Notes: generated from the letters alone by a model not told the origin. Numbered from the stretch's first letter, positions 1 through 9,010 are shown. The stretch: 64,000 nt of DNA from Bacteroides helcogenes P 36-108 (GCF_000186225.1 NC_014933.1:2480001-2544000); one strand, 5' to 3'. Numbers and translations: made by a program.

Positions 1-88
1 CAGCTTCAAGGTGTCTTACCGCATGTTTCCGAAGAATGCAGATCTTCCTCATCGCCAGGACTTCTGTTATGTTCGTTGGTTTGTGTAA
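1..88 (+). CDS. C-terminal end of an unidentified protein (possible alpha-glucan phosphorylase)
   Basis: Only the last 28 codons are in the window, read from base 2 to a TAA at 86-88. The visible tail contains FPKNADLPHRQDFCYVRWF. This resembles, from memory, the tail of the alpha-glucan phosphorylases found in Bacteroides glycogen loci, but such a short piece cannot prove it. A hairpin terminator follows about 80 bases later, so this is the end of its transcript. Confidence 0.5.
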   Translation, partial: SFKVSYRMFPKNADLPHRQDFCYVRWFV

Positions 89-100
89 GTCGCACCATAA

Positions 101-210
101 AAACGGATGATGCGTTTCATCGAAACACATTATCCGTACGGGGTAAACGCATCATCCGTTTGATGCAAACAGACCGCCTGCTTCGGGTAAGCAGACGGTC
201 TGTTCTTTTT
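101..210. repeat. Phased 22-bp degenerate repeat array A (5 units)
   Basis: Five consecutive 22-base units begin at 101, 123, 145, 167 and 189, each starting AAAC or AAGC. Units 1 and 3 contain exact inverted arms (AACGGATGATGCGTTT at 102-117 and its complement at 145-160). Unit 2 carries a second, imperfect complement (AAACACATTATCCGT), so two hairpins compete for the same arm. Units 4 and 5 form the terminator stem. The array lies between a plus-strand gene end and a minus-strand gene end. Confidence 0.75.
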
Positions 211-211
211 T
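168..211 (+). terminator. Rho-independent terminator
   Basis: A 16-base stem (AACAGACCGCCTGCTT at 168-183 with AAGCAGACGGTCTGTT at 189-204, one mismatch) has a 5-base loop and is followed by a T run at 206-211. It would end the transcript of the gene stopping at 88. The stem coincides with the last two units of the 22-bp array. Confidence 0.85.
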
Positions 212-228
212 AAAGAAACGCTCAAATA

Positions 229-609
229 TTACGCACTTGTAACACTCTTGTTCTTTCGTGCGCAATAACGTTCGCACTGGGCGCAAATATCATACCCCAA
301 CATGGCGCCGAGAATAAAGTCTTCTTCGGGAGTCAACTGATTCAGAGGACGTGTCACCATACACCGGATGGCATGAATGCATTCAGGCCTTCCGAAGAAC
401 AGATTTATCTTATGATTGTCAACAGGCTGTATAAGGTACTCTATCTTCTGACTTTTCAAACGAGCTATGGCGAACTCCTCATATTTTCGGTTTACAGTAT
501 AGAGAACCATTTGACGCACTCCTTTTTTGAACTCATAAACATGGTTGAGAAACACTTTCAGGTCTGCGGGCCGGATGTCGGGGGATGATATTATCATAAA
601 CACATGCAA
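229..609 (-). CDS. DUF2023 family protein
   Basis: A 126-residue soluble protein. The segment around residues 14-45 ([20 protein letters not shown]) is the recognisable core of the DUF2023 family, which I know as a neighbour of flavodoxin genes in Bacteroidota. It has no signal peptide. A cluster of cysteines near the C-terminus (CAQCERYC, about residues 110-117) could bind metal or act in redox chemistry, but that is a guess. It starts 17 bases after the flavodoxin stop, so the two genes are very probably co-transcribed and may work together. The biochemical function of the family is not known to me. Confidence 0.8.
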   Translation of the reverse strand: MHVFMIISSPDIRPADLKVFLNHVYEFKKGVRQMVLYTVNRKYEEFAIARLKSQKIEYLIQPVDNHKINLFFGRPECIHAIRCMVTRPLNQLTPEEDFILGAMLGYDICAQCERYCARKNKSVTSA

Positions 610-626
610 AAAAAACGGGTTATTCT

Positions 627-1133
627 TTAGATTTTGCTTTTAAGTTCTTCGGTCCAAGCCTCAATACGGCCGGCGGTTTTATTGCTTTCGTTCACTTCGT
701 CCAGGGCAAGTCCTACAAAAGCACCGTTAACGACGGCAATCGATGAAGAAAAGGAATAATCGTCCGTGCTGACTTTATTGCCGATAAAGGCACAACCGCT
801 GTCTTTCAGATCTTCATAAAGTATTCCGATGCCGTCACAGAAGGTGTCGCAATAAGACTCGGAATCACCGCAGCCGAACAGTGCTATGAATTTGGAGGAA
901 AGATCAGCGTTTTTCAAAACTTTTATTCCATCATACCAGTCATCCTGCAATTCACCGTCTCCCCATGTGGAAGTACCTAAAATAAGTAAATCGTATTCTT
1001 TTACCAGATCGGCGTTCAACTTATCGGCGCTATATACGTCGGATTGGGAAACACCCATCTTGTCGGCTATCTGCTGAGCCAATTCTTCACAGGTTCCGGT
1101 GCTGGAACCATAAAAAACACCTGTTTTCTTCAT
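627..1133 (-). CDS. fldA: Flavodoxin
   Basis: A 168-residue long-chain flavodoxin, a small FMN protein that carries electrons in the cytoplasm in place of ferredoxin. The FMN phosphate loop is at residues 9-14 (GSSTGT). The 50s loop [12 protein letters not shown] (55-66) and the 90s loop [15 protein letters not shown] (86-100) contain the Trp and Tyr that usually stack on the flavin. Length and fold features match the FldA type. It is the first gene of a two-gene unit with the DUF2023 gene. A TTACTTTG element (minus strand, 1163-1170) lies about 30 bases upstream of the start and is a plausible -7 box. Confidence 0.93.
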   Translation of the reverse strand: MKKTGVFYGSSTGTCEELAQQIADKMGVSQSDVYSADKLNADLVKEYDLLILGTSTWGDGELQDDWYDGIKVLKNADLSSKFIALFGCGDSESYCDTFCDGIGILYEDLKDSGCAFIGNKVSTDDYSFSSSIAVVNGAFVGLALDEVNESNKTAGRIEAWTEELKSKI

Positions 1134-1375
1134 TGCTTTTAAAAAGATTAAATTGTTTACTGCAAAGTAAAGGCATTACAAGCGTTGGTGAAATACCTAT
1201 TTGTAGGGCTTTTGTCACCGCTTCACTCCCTATTTGAAGCTAACCGGTTTGAGGGGGCAGCAACGTTTTGGCTACCTATTAATGGGGATAATGAAATCCT
1301 TTTTGATGAAAAGTAGGTATTGTTAATTTGTCAAGAATAAGGGAACTTTGTATCATGATAATAAAAAGGCGGACT

Positions 1376-1672
1376 ATGGTTAAGATTGTACATTCTGTTC
1401 CTCGGAATACTTCTGTCACACCCTTTGGCAAATGGCTGATATGGGGAGCTTTGATCGTATTGTTGGTTACAGTCTCTATTCTTGTTTTTTCAGCGCTGTC
1501 GCACGATGCCCGTGACGCGGCTTGCCGGTGCATTTTATGTGTTTTTAATCATATACCCCGTGATGGCGAGTATGTGTATAACCGCTATCTGCCTGTTATC
1601 AGCATGGCATGGGTATCCCTGTTGGTATTGTTGGTGTGCCTGGTTCGTTACTACGTGAACAAGCAGAGGTAA
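1376..1672 (+). CDS. Small two-helix membrane protein, unknown function
   Basis: A predicted protein of 98 residues from the ATG at 1376. In-frame alternatives are an ATG at 1355 and a TTG at 1328. Two hydrophobic helices are visible (LIWGALIVLLVTVSILVF, and ISMAWVSLLVLLVCLV near the C-terminus), with a short Cys-containing stretch between them. A promoter-like element (GAACTTTG, 1341-1348) places the RNA start near 1354, which favours the 1376 start. It sits 40 bases upstream of gpmA on the same strand and is probably co-transcribed. I do not recognise the family. Confidence 0.55.
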   Translation: MVKIVHSVPRNTSVTPFGKWLIWGALIVLLVTVSILVFSALSHDARDAACRCILCVFNHIPRDGEYVYNRYLPVISMAWVSLLVLLVCLVRYYVNKQR

Positions 1673-1712
1673 GTAAGTGTTTCTATTGAAAACAGAAAGG
1701 AGATAATGAGAT

Positions 1713-2459
1713 ATGAAAAGAATTGTTTTGCTGCGCCACGGTGAGAGTGCATGGAACAGGGAAAACCGTTTTACGGGTTGGACCGATGTCGATTTAACCG
1801 AGAAAGGCGTTGCCGAGGCCGTAAGGGTCGGTGAGTTGCTGAAAGAAAAAGGATTTCACTTCAAGAGGGCTTATACATCCTACTTGAAACGTGCCGTGAA
1901 GACATTGGATTGCGTACTTGACCGTTTGGATCAGGACTGGATTCCCGTAGAGAAATCCTGGCGGCTGAACGAAAAGCATTACGGTGAGTTGCAAGGTCTC
2001 AACAAGGCCGAAACCGCCGCCAAATATGGTGACGAGCAGGTGCTGGTGTGGCGCAGAAGCTACGATATCGCCCCTCATGCATTGGCTGAGGATGATTCGC
2101 GTAATCCCCGCTTTGAAGACCGCTATCAGGCAGTGCCCGATGCGGAGCTGCCCCGGACCGAATCATTGAAAGATACCATTGAGCGCATTATGCCATATTG
2201 GAAATGTGTCATTTTCCCGAGCCTGAGTACGGCCGGTGAATTGTTGGTAGTGGCGCATGGCAATAGCCTGCGGGGCATTATCAAGCACTTGAAGCATATT
2301 CCGGATGATGAGATCGTGCATCTGAACCTTCCAACGGCAGTGCCTTATGTTTTTGAGTTTGATGACGCGCTGAATCTGACCGGTGATTATTTCCTGGGAG
2401 ATCCGGAAGAAATCAGGAAGCTGATGGAAGCGGTGGCCAACCAAGGAAAAAAGAAGTAA
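1713..2459 (+). CDS. gpmA: 2,3-bisphosphoglycerate-dependent phosphoglycerate mutase
   Basis: A 248-residue histidine phosphatase superfamily enzyme that interconverts 3- and 2-phosphoglycerate in glycolysis. The RHGES motif is at residues 8-12, with His9 as the phosphorylated residue, followed by the family stretch [15 protein letters not shown]. The second catalytic His is in [15 protein letters not shown] (about residue 180). Length agrees with dPGM enzymes. The start follows a purine-rich AGGAGAT. The gene is followed by the 21-bp repeat array and the 3' end of a convergent gene. Confidence 0.95.
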   Translation: MKRIVLLRHGESAWNRENRFTGWTDVDLTEKGVAEAVRVGELLKEKGFHFKRAYTSYLKRAVKTLDCVLDRLDQDWIPVEKSWRLNEKHYGELQGLNKAETAAKYGDEQVLVWRRSYDIAPHALAEDDSRNPRFEDRYQAVPDAELPRTESLKDTIERIMPYWKCVIFPSLSTAGELLVVAHGNSLRGIIKHLKHIPDDEIVHLNLPTAVPYVFEFDDALNLTGDYFLGDPEEIRKLMEAVANQGKKK

Positions 2460-2537
2460 AAGGAAAACTTCCTTTACTCCTATTGAAAACCTCTGTCTTG
2501 TAAGGAGATAAGTTCTTCATTTATGCAGTAAACTCTG

Positions 2538-2627
2538 TTCGCAGCGCGCGAATATATATTCGCGCTGCTTGAATATATGTCCGCACGGCTTGAACATCTG
2601 TTCGCAAGGTTTGAATACAGATTTCGC
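2538..2627. repeat. Phased 21-bp degenerate repeat array B
   Basis: A TTCGC (once TCCGC) core recurs at 2538, 2559, 2580, 2601 and 2623, i.e. steps of 21, 21, 21 and 22 bases. It is each time followed by a variable GC-rich piece and TTGAATATATG-like sequence. The first two units overlap in an inverted repeat (GCGCGAATATATATTCGCGC). The array lies between the convergent gpmA and DUF6064 genes, where no CDS is credible. Confidence 0.75.
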
Positions 2628-2663
2628 TACCGGAGATTTGCAGTGTGATCATATTCTTTGTTC

Positions 2664-3386
2664 TTATCTTGCAAATTCTTGTAGCAGAGTGATGCTGAGC
2701 AATATACCGATGATGATGCAGATGATGATCAGAAACCAATTCATGAACCGTGCGCTCGGCTTGGTTTCCTTATGCAAGTTTTGGTCGAAGTAATTCTTGA
2801 AAAACAAGTAGATGGCGGGCACGGTGGCGCTTGCCAGCAAGAAATCCTCCGGAATCTTATAGACATAAACCTTGGAGAAGGCGATCAGTGCCCAATGACA
2901 CAGGAAGAGGATGACGAGCAGATTGACCTTGCGCGAGAAAGCAAGCAGCAGTCCGATGGTGAACACGGCTACCGAGCAGGGCATCACGGTAGTAGTCATC
3001 ATGGGGAATTCCATTCCTCGCGCCCATGATAGGAGAGGGTAGAGGAAAGGCATGGAGTAGAGTATGCCTACCAGCATTTTATATTTGGGATTGCGCTCGA
3101 ACGGAGTATAGTCGGCAAACAGGTCCCACAGCCATATCACGGCAATTACTCCCCAAAAGATGGCAAGGATGTAATTGTAACTTCGTGTGCCGCAATACAT
3201 CATATAATAAACGACGGATACCCATCCGTTCAAGAATATCATATAGATTTTCATGGAGCGTTTTACCCATGGCGTAGGTTTCTGATAAAGCAATGCGGTC
3301 AGTATGATACCTGCCACGGTAATGGCAAGTTGTGCCCACAAGGTTCCTTCGTTGTATTGCGCAATAGTATTCCAAAATATTTCCAT
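2664..3386 (-). CDS. DUF6064-like integral membrane protein
   Basis: A 240-residue protein with about seven hydrophobic segments. The first spans residues 17-35 (WAQLAITVAGIILTALLY) and the last 217-235 (WFLIIICIIIGILLSITLL). The N-terminal MEIFWNTIAQYNEGTLWAQ resembles the opening of the DUF6064 family of small polytopic proteins. No catalytic motif is visible and the function is unknown. It is 45 bases downstream of the split ThrE pair on the same strand, so it may share a transcript with it. Confidence 0.7.
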   Translation of the reverse strand: MEIFWNTIAQYNEGTLWAQLAITVAGIILTALLYQKPTPWVKRSMKIYMIFLNGWVSVVYYMMYCGTRSYNYILAIFWGVIAVIWLWDLFADYTPFERNPKYKMLVGILYSMPFLYPLLSWARGMEFPMMTTTVMPCSVAVFTIGLLLAFSRKVNLLVILFLCHWALIAFSKVYVYKIPEDFLLASATVPAIYLFFKNYFDQNLHKETKPSARFMNWFLIIICIIIGILLSITLLQEFAR

Positions 3387-3431
3387 TAGCTCTTTAGTCT
3401 TTTTTATAAATATCGTTGATGTGTTATCCGG

Positions 3432-3956
3432 TTATTTCGTTGCGTAATATTTTTGTTGCCGTTCCGTTCCGCCGTGTCTTGTCATGGAGAAGGCTCGTTT
3501 CTGGAAAAGGAACAACGGTATGGTAGCCCCTACCGCCAGCATGAAGATGACACTGCATGTCACAATGCTGTTGGTAAACATCTCTATCAGATACTTCTCC
3601 TGAAGTCCGGGCACTTTCATGTTCTGCATGAACATGATCAGCGAAAATACTATCTTATAGGCATACATGCCGGGAATCATGGGAAGCAGGGCGGGGATGT
3701 AAAGTACCGTCATGGGGCAGTATATGAGCCTTCCCAACAGCAGGCTGCCCATCCCGATGGAAAAGGATGCAAACAGGGAGGCTGTGGCAATATCGATTCC
3801 CAGGTAACTCATCAGGCAGAAGCGGAGTGCATGGCCTATGGCGGCAAGCGCCGCTATGGATGAAAAAGCCCTCAGGGGCGGGTCGGATATGGCTCCGAAG
3901 CCGATGGCTGCGATGGCTGCAAATGCCCCGTCCAAAAGAATATCCAGTAGTATCAT
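3432..3956 (-). CDS. Threonine/serine exporter, C-terminal half (ThrE_2/DUF3815)
   Basis: A 174-residue polytopic protein with about five membrane segments, matching the second half of ThrE-type amino-acid exporters. The stretch LYIPALLPMIPGMYAYKIV (about residues 86-104) is the hallmark 'P-IPG' segment of the domain. Its partner half is encoded immediately upstream, 19 bases away, on the same strand. Together they would form one exporter split over two polypeptides. Substrate is inferred from the family (L-threonine and L-serine) and not shown here. Confidence 0.85.
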   Translation of the reverse strand: MILLDILLDGAFAAIAAIGFGAISDPPLRAFSSIAALAAIGHALRFCLMSYLGIDIATASLFASFSIGMGSLLLGRLIYCPMTVLYIPALLPMIPGMYAYKIVFSLIMFMQNMKVPGLQEKYLIEMFTNSIVTCSVIFMLAVGATIPLFLFQKRAFSMTRHGGTERQQKYYATK

Positions 3957-3975
3957 TTGTTTTTGAAATTGAATG

Positions 3976-4743
3976 TTAGAGCAAACTGTTTCTGATCAGC
4001 ATTAATGTGCACGAGAGGCCTACTGCAATGCACAGCACCAGCAGCAGCGCATGGATGAGCCGGCTGCATCCCGTCAGCGCATGTCCTTCAACGATGTCGA
4101 TCACCCCGTTCAGCAGCGGAACGCCGGGAACCAGATAGAGCACGCTGGTGGCGATGGCAATCTCTGCCGTGGTTTCCAGTGTCAATGCCGAAGATGCTAC
4201 CAGAGATGCGACAAAAGCCGACACCACGAAAACGATGTAATGGTTGATATGCTTCTTCTGCATGACTTGCTTCAGATAAAAACCTATGAGGGTGGCGGAG
4301 AATACGATGCCTCTTGCCGTCCAGTCACCTCCGAACAGTGCGCAGAATGACGCATTGGCGAATCCCACGAGGAGAAGGGTGCAGAGTGGGTCCATCTTGG
4401 GGCGTGAAATGATCTGTCCGTACTTATCCCACAGAGCATCGAGAGGAAGACGGTTGTCATAGGCTTCCCAACTGAGTGCGCTTAATTCCGAATTCAATTC
4501 AAAACTGATAGGAAAAGAAGGGATGATTGAAACTTCATTGTACACTTCCTGGCTCTCGATGTCGCAAACGCTGATTACAAGTGTCTTCTGAAAGAGGCTT
4601 ATTTTGGCATCGACATTCAATGAATGGCCTATCCTCCGCGTATTCCGTATCACCCGCGAAGTATGTACGCCCGATCCCATCAGGCGGTTGGCATATTCTT
4701 GAAGAAACCGTGCGATTTCTTTTAATTCTTTAGATGAGTTCAT
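3976..4743 (-). CDS. Threonine/serine exporter, N-terminal half (DUF1212/ThrE)
   Basis: A 255-residue protein starting at the ATG at 4743. The longer frame upstream would run into the promoter region of the divergent gene. A soluble N-terminal domain (about 1-110) is followed by about five membrane segments. The SRVIRNTRRIGHSL region is typical of the family's soluble domain, and VLYLVPGVPLLNGVIDIVEG is the characteristic membrane motif. It works with the downstream 174-residue half. The divergently transcribed gene at 4872 is a fused version of the same system. Confidence 0.87.
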   Translation of the reverse strand: MNSSKELKEIARFLQEYANRLMGSGVHTSRVIRNTRRIGHSLNVDAKISLFQKTLVISVCDIESQEVYNEVSIIPSFPISFELNSELSALSWEAYDNRLPLDALWDKYGQIISRPKMDPLCTLLLVGFANASFCALFGGDWTARGIVFSATLIGFYLKQVMQKKHINHYIVFVVSAFVASLVASSALTLETTAEIAIATSVLYLVPGVPLLNGVIDIVEGHALTGCSRLIHALLLVLCIAVGLSCTLMLIRNSLL

Positions 4744-4818
4744 ATTAATTCTCCTGAAAAGCGGGTGTAAAGGTAGAGGTTTCCGCCGAATTAATGAAAC
4801 CATTTTCCACATTTTGCC

Positions 4819-4826
4819 TATCTTTG
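4819..4826 (+). promoter_or_regulatory. Putative -7 element for the fused exporter gene
   Basis: TATCTTTG matches the Bacteroides -7 consensus TAnnTTTG and lies 45 bases upstream of the ATG at 4872. A clear -33 TTTG at the expected distance is not seen. Confidence 0.55.
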
Positions 4827-4871
4827 CACTTCTAAGAGTCAAAAACATCATTTTTTAATATCCGAAAATTA

Positions 4872-6215
4872 ATGAACGAAACATTAAGTGAACAAGAAAC
4901 TTCCCTGCTTAGGAAGCTTGATTTATTGCTTCGCACAGGGCAACTGTTGGTTGAGAGCGCGGCGGATACGAATCGTGTGGTGCGTAATATGAACCGTGTC
5001 GCCGCTTATTTGGGATTGCCGGAAGAGAAACTCCACATCGACGTCAGCTATACGATGCTGGCGGCGAACCTGAGCGACGGTTCGCACTCGTATTCCAAAT
5101 TCCAGAAATGCGAAAAGCACGGCATCAACATGACTGCCATCTCCGAAATCAGCAAACTTTCCTGGAGAGCGATTGAGAACGATTACTCTCTTGACCGGTA
5201 TGAAGAAGAACTGGAAAAAATCAGGAACAGAAAAAGAAACTATATTCCTTACCTGGTTGCCGTGGGGGCGGGATTTGCCTGCGGTGGCTTCTGCAAGCTG
5301 TTCGGCAGCGACTGGATGGCGTTTTTGTTTGCTTCCGTCGCGGCTTTTGCAGGCTTCCGCGTCCGTGCCCGTTGCATAGAATTCGGGATCAATCACTATA
5401 TGAGTATCGCCATTGCGGCTTTGGTTTCGACATGCATAGCTTATTTGTTTTCTTTTACGGGGCTTTCGTCAACTCCGTATAGCCCTTTGCTGGCATGTGC
5501 GCTGTTTATTGTGCCGGGAGTGCCTTTGATTAATTTCGTGGATGACATGATGGATAATTATATTCAGGTAGGCATCATACGAGCCGTCAATACGGTACTG
5601 ATGGTTTGCGCAATGGCCTTCGGTATCGTGATTGCCATGCGTCTGCTGGCGGTGGAAGATATGGTGATTTACAAGAAATTCAGCGAACTGAGCATGATTC
5701 CTCATGACCCTTATTATGTATATGCCATTGCGGCTGCCATTGCAGCGATGGGCTTTTCCATGATATTCAATATCCAGCGCCGCCTGCTGTGGGTGGTTGC
5801 GGTGGGCGGCATCATTGCGGTTTGCACGCGCAACTTTGTCAATTTTGAATTGGGATGCGGTCCTGTGATCGGTTCGTTCGTCGGCAGCATGATGGTGAGC
5901 CTGATTGCGGTGAAAGCCGTTCATTGGTTCCATGTCCCCAACCATGTGCTGACCATCCCGTCCGTCATTCCTATGATTCCCGGAGTGCTGATGTATCGCG
6001 CTCTGTTGGGGCTGATCAATATGCACGGAGTGGTGGGAGAGGTGACCAATGTGGTGTCCAACGGCATTACGGCTTCACTGATCATTCTCAGCATAGCTCT
6101 GGGAGTGGCAGTACCCAATATTTTTGCCCGCCGATACATTGCCAAAGACAGGCAGCGCTTCTTGCAGGAAGAGTTGAAGAAGCGCAGGGAAAGAGGCAAG
6201 TTTATAGAATGGTGA
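4872..6215 (+). CDS. Threonine/serine exporter, fused full-length ThrE type
   Basis: A 447-residue protein that contains both halves of a ThrE exporter. The soluble N-terminal DUF1212 domain (about 1-115) has DTNRVVRNMNRVAAYLG, similar to the split protein's SRVIRNTRRIGHSL. It is followed by membrane segments with FIVPGVPLINFVDDMM (about 213-228). A second membrane domain carries TIPSVIPMIPGVLMYRALLG (about 361-380), the ThrE_2 hallmark. About ten membrane helices are expected. It is divergent from the split pair. The chromosome therefore carries two versions of the exporter back to back, presumably with different substrates or regulation. Confidence 0.88.
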   Translation: MNETLSEQETSLLRKLDLLLRTGQLLVESAADTNRVVRNMNRVAAYLGLPEEKLHIDVSYTMLAANLSDGSHSYSKFQKCEKHGINMTAISEISKLSWRAIENDYSLDRYEEELEKIRNRKRNYIPYLVAVGAGFACGGFCKLFGSDWMAFLFASVAAFAGFRVRARCIEFGINHYMSIAIAALVSTCIAYLFSFTGLSSTPYSPLLACALFIVPGVPLINFVDDMMDNYIQVGIIRAVNTVLMVCAMAFGIVIAMRLLAVEDMVIYKKFSELSMIPHDPYYVYAIAAAIAAMGFSMIFNIQRRLLWVVAVGGIIAVCTRNFVNFELGCGPVIGSFVGSMMVSLIAVKAVHWFHVPNHVLTIPSVIPMIPGVLMYRALLGLINMHGVVGEVTNVVSNGITASLIILSIALGVAVPNIFARRYIAKDRQRFLQEELKKRRERGKFIEW

Positions 6216-6217
6216 TA

Positions 6218-6255
6218 AAAATGTGAGCACCGCTTATGGGCGGTGCTCACATTTT
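6218..6255. terminator. Bidirectional terminator overlapping the nrdG stop codon
   Basis: A perfect 16-base stem (AAAATGTGAGCACCGC at 6218-6233 with its complement at 6240-6255) has a 6-base loop and A/T flanks on both sides. It begins 3 bases after the fused-exporter stop codon and includes the last two sense codons and the stop of nrdG on the other strand. One hairpin thus serves two convergent genes. Confidence 0.85.
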
Positions 6256-6747
6256 AGGATTGTAGTCGTACGCTATTGTCCGGTTGGCCTTTAATGATGC
6301 TTGTACGTCAATCAGCCGTTGGTTGCTGCTTCCCCGGAAGTATAGGCTTTCATCACGCAGGTTTTCGTTGAATTTTCCGTCCACCAGTACATCTATGTAT
6401 TCCAGGAGCTTGGCCTGGCGTGGATTGCACAGGAGCTTTTCAAAAGTATATCCGGTATAGCACCAGATGTTTTTCCGGCTTCGCTGCTTGATGGCTTGTG
6501 CCAGTTCGGTGAAACCTTCCGGCTGAAACATCGGGTCACCCCCGCTGAATGTGACGTCGGCAAAATCGTCGGCAAGAACCTTTTCCAGAATTTCGTCCGT
6601 TTTCATCCATCTTCCCCGGTTGATGTCCCAGGATTCGGGATTGTGGCAGCCGGGGCATGCGTTGGGGCATCCGGCGGCATAAATGGCGGTCCGGAATCCC
6701 GGACCGTCCACTGTGGTATCTTCCAATATGTCGAGAATAGAAAGCAT
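6247..6747 (-). CDS. nrdG: Anaerobic ribonucleoside-triphosphate reductase activating protein
   Basis: A 166-residue radical SAM activase that installs the glycyl radical on NrdD. The CxxxCxxC cluster for the [4Fe-4S] centre is at Cys27, Cys31 and Cys34 (GCPNACPGCHNPESW). VTFSGGDPMFQPEGF (about 65-79) is the SAM-binding GGDP region. Length is typical for NrdG. It lies 5 bases after nrdD and is clearly co-transcribed. Its last codons form part of the terminator stem. Confidence 0.95.
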   Translation of the reverse strand: MLSILDILEDTTVDGPGFRTAIYAAGCPNACPGCHNPESWDINRGRWMKTDEILEKVLADDFADVTFSGGDPMFQPEGFTELAQAIKQRSRKNIWCYTGYTFEKLLCNPRQAKLLEYIDVLVDGKFNENLRDESLYFRGSSNQRLIDVQASLKANRTIAYDYNPKM

Positions 6748-6752
6748 GGCTT

Positions 6753-8960
6753 TTAATTGTGGATCACCCTGTCATTCAGCTCAGCCAGCTTTGCGCTGTT
6801 CCAGCGGTCGGTTGTGCCCACCAGATAGCCGGTGATGCGCTGTAGCTTGTCAATGTGCCTGCTTCCGCATTTTGGACAAACTTCCAGGTTCGGAGTCGAG
6901 TTCTCGTAGCCGCATTCCAGGCATCGGTTGCGGTTGTGGTTTACGGAGCCGTAACCTATGTTGTATTGGTCCATCATATCTACTACACGCATGATGACTT
7001 CCGGATTGTGGGTGGCATCGCCGTCAATCTCCACATAGAAGATGTGGCCGCCGCGTGTGAGGTCGTGGTAAGGAGCTTCCACCTCCGCTTTGTGGCGGGC
7101 GCTGCACTTGTAATATACGGGCACATGGTTGGAGTTGGTGTAATATTCACGGTCTGTGATGCCCGGCAGCATCCCGAATTTTTTACGGTCAATACGGGTG
7201 AACTTGCCCGATAATCCTTCGGCGGGGGTGGCAAGTATGCTGTAATTGTGCTGGTACTGTTCGGAGAACTGGTTGGCGCGGTCGCGCATGTAAGTTACGA
7301 TTTTCACTCCTAATTCCTGGGCTTCTTCCGATTCTCCGTGGTGTTTTCCGAGAAGTGCGACGAGGCATTCTGCCAGTCCGATGAAGCCGATGCCCAATGT
7401 GCCTTGATTGATGACGGAGGCTATCGTGTCATTGGGTTTCAGCTTTTCGCAGCCCAGCCACAAGGCCGACATCAGCAACGGGAACTGTTTGGCAAATGCC
7501 GTTTTCTGGAATTCCATACGTTCGTGCAACTGGCGTGCGGTGATTTCGAGCATGGCATCCAGCTTGGCAAAGAAGCGTGCCGTGCGTTGCGCCTTGTCGT
7601 CTATGCCCATGCACTCGATGCCCAGCCGGACGATATTGATGGTTGAGAAAGAAATGTTTCCGCGTCCGATGGAAGTTTGAGGCCCGAAGCGGTTCTCAAA
7701 GACACGTGTGCGGCATCCCATGGTCGCCACTTCGTGTTCGTAGCGTTTCGGGTCGTCGGCCTTCCATTCCTTGCTTTGGTTGAATGTAGCGTCGAGGTTT
7801 AGAAAGTTGGGGAAGAACCGGCGTGCGGTGACCTTGCATGCCAATTGGTAAAGGTCGTAGTTGCGATCTTCGGGCAGATAGCTGGCTCCCCGTTTCTTTT
7901 TCCATATCTGGATGGGGAAAATGGCCGTTTCACCATTGCCCACACCCTGATAGGTGCTTTTCAGCAATTCGCGGATGATGCAGCGTCCTTCTGCCGAAGT
8001 GTCCGTTCCGTAATTGATGGAGCTGAACACTACCTGGTTGCCTCCACGCGAGTGGATGGTGTTCATGTTGTGTATGAACGCTTCCATCGACTGATGCACT
8101 CTGGCTGCGGTTTTGTTGATGGCATGCTGCACGATGCGATCCTCGCCGGACAAGTCCTCCAGCGCTTGTGGCAGATAGTCCGTCAGTTCCTTGTGATACA
8201 GATGCGAGTAATCTTTCCCGTTCAGTTCTTCCAGGTTTTTGATTTCCTCGATATAGCTGTTGCGCACGTATGGGGCAAGGTAGAAGTCGAATGCGGGGAT
8301 GGCTTGTCCGCCGTGCATTTCGTTTTGCGCCGTCTCCAGGGAGATGCATCCCAGGATGCTGGCGGTTTCTATGCGCTTGGCGGGGCGTGACTCACCGTGC
8401 CCGGCCGAAAAGCCGTTTTTCAGGATATGGTCCAATGGATGCTGCACGCACGTCAGGCTTTTGGTGGGATAGTAATCCTTGTCATGGATGTGCAGATAAT
8501 TCTGGCTGACGGCTTCCAGCACTTCGTCGCTCAGCAGGTAATCGTCAACAAACGGCTTGGTCGTTTCGCTGGCAAACTTCATCATCATGCCGGCGGGAGT
8601 GTCGGCATTCATGTTGGCATTTTCTCTGGTGATGTCATTGGATTTGATGTTGATGATTTCCAGAAACATGTCACGGGTTTTTGCCTTGCGCGCAATGCTG
8701 CGCTGGTTGCGGTAGGCTATGTACTTTTGCGCCACGTCTTTGCGGCTGCTTTTCATCAGTTCCACTTCCACCATGTCCTGAATGGCCTCCACCGTCATTT
8801 GTGAATTTCCCTTGAAGGAAATGTGGTCTGTAATCTGATGAATCAACTGCAAGTCTTCACCTTTGTCCGTGTGCAGCATGGCTTTCCGGATGGCTGTGAC
8901 TATTTTCTCTTCATTGAAGCCGACAATGCGGCCGTCACGTTTAATTACCGTTTGTATCAT
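6753..8960 (-). CDS. nrdD: Anaerobic ribonucleoside-triphosphate reductase (class III)
   Basis: A 735-residue enzyme that makes deoxyribonucleotides from NTPs without oxygen. An N-terminal ATP-cone (about 1-90, beginning VIKRDGRIVGFNEEKIVTAI) is the allosteric activity switch. The catalytic barrel follows. Near the C-terminus are the zinc ligands CLECGYENS and CPKCGS, and the glycyl radical motif RITGYLVGTTDRWN. This is the expected set for an active class III enzyme and fits a strict anaerobe. Its partner nrdG is directly downstream. A TAACTTTG element at 9011-9018 (minus strand) is a likely -7 box. Confidence 0.96.
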   Translation of the reverse strand: MIQTVIKRDGRIVGFNEEKIVTAIRKAMLHTDKGEDLQLIHQITDHISFKGNSQMTVEAIQDMVEVELMKSSRKDVAQKYIAYRNQRSIARKAKTRDMFLEIINIKSNDITRENANMNADTPAGMMMKFASETTKPFVDDYLLSDEVLEAVSQNYLHIHDKDYYPTKSLTCVQHPLDHILKNGFSAGHGESRPAKRIETASILGCISLETAQNEMHGGQAIPAFDFYLAPYVRNSYIEEIKNLEELNGKDYSHLYHKELTDYLPQALEDLSGEDRIVQHAINKTAARVHQSMEAFIHNMNTIHSRGGNQVVFSSINYGTDTSAEGRCIIRELLKSTYQGVGNGETAIFPIQIWKKKRGASYLPEDRNYDLYQLACKVTARRFFPNFLNLDATFNQSKEWKADDPKRYEHEVATMGCRTRVFENRFGPQTSIGRGNISFSTINIVRLGIECMGIDDKAQRTARFFAKLDAMLEITARQLHERMEFQKTAFAKQFPLLMSALWLGCEKLKPNDTIASVINQGTLGIGFIGLAECLVALLGKHHGESEEAQELGVKIVTYMRDRANQFSEQYQHNYSILATPAEGLSGKFTRIDRKKFGMLPGITDREYYTNSNHVPVYYKCSARHKAEVEAPYHDLTRGGHIFYVEIDGDATHNPEVIMRVVDMMDQYNIGYGSVNHNRNRCLECGYENSTPNLEVCPKCGSRHIDKLQRITGYLVGTTDRWNSAKLAELNDRVIHN

Positions 8961-9010
8961 AATCGTTGTATCTAAATGTAGAACTGTTTTGTTTGACTTG
9001 GTTATGCCAA

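Noticed and set aside
101..210. Possible CRISPR array because of regular spacing
   Set aside because: Units are 22 bases with no alternation of constant repeat and unique spacer, and the units themselves vary.
2664..2793. Short plus-strand frame across array B into the DUF6064 gene
   Set aside because: It arises from the 21-bp period (7-residue repeats) and has no support as a protein.
5469..6026. 185-codon minus-strand frame opposite the fused exporter
   Set aside because: It is antisense to a well-supported membrane protein and is rich in His/Asn/Arg, as expected for a reverse-frame shadow.
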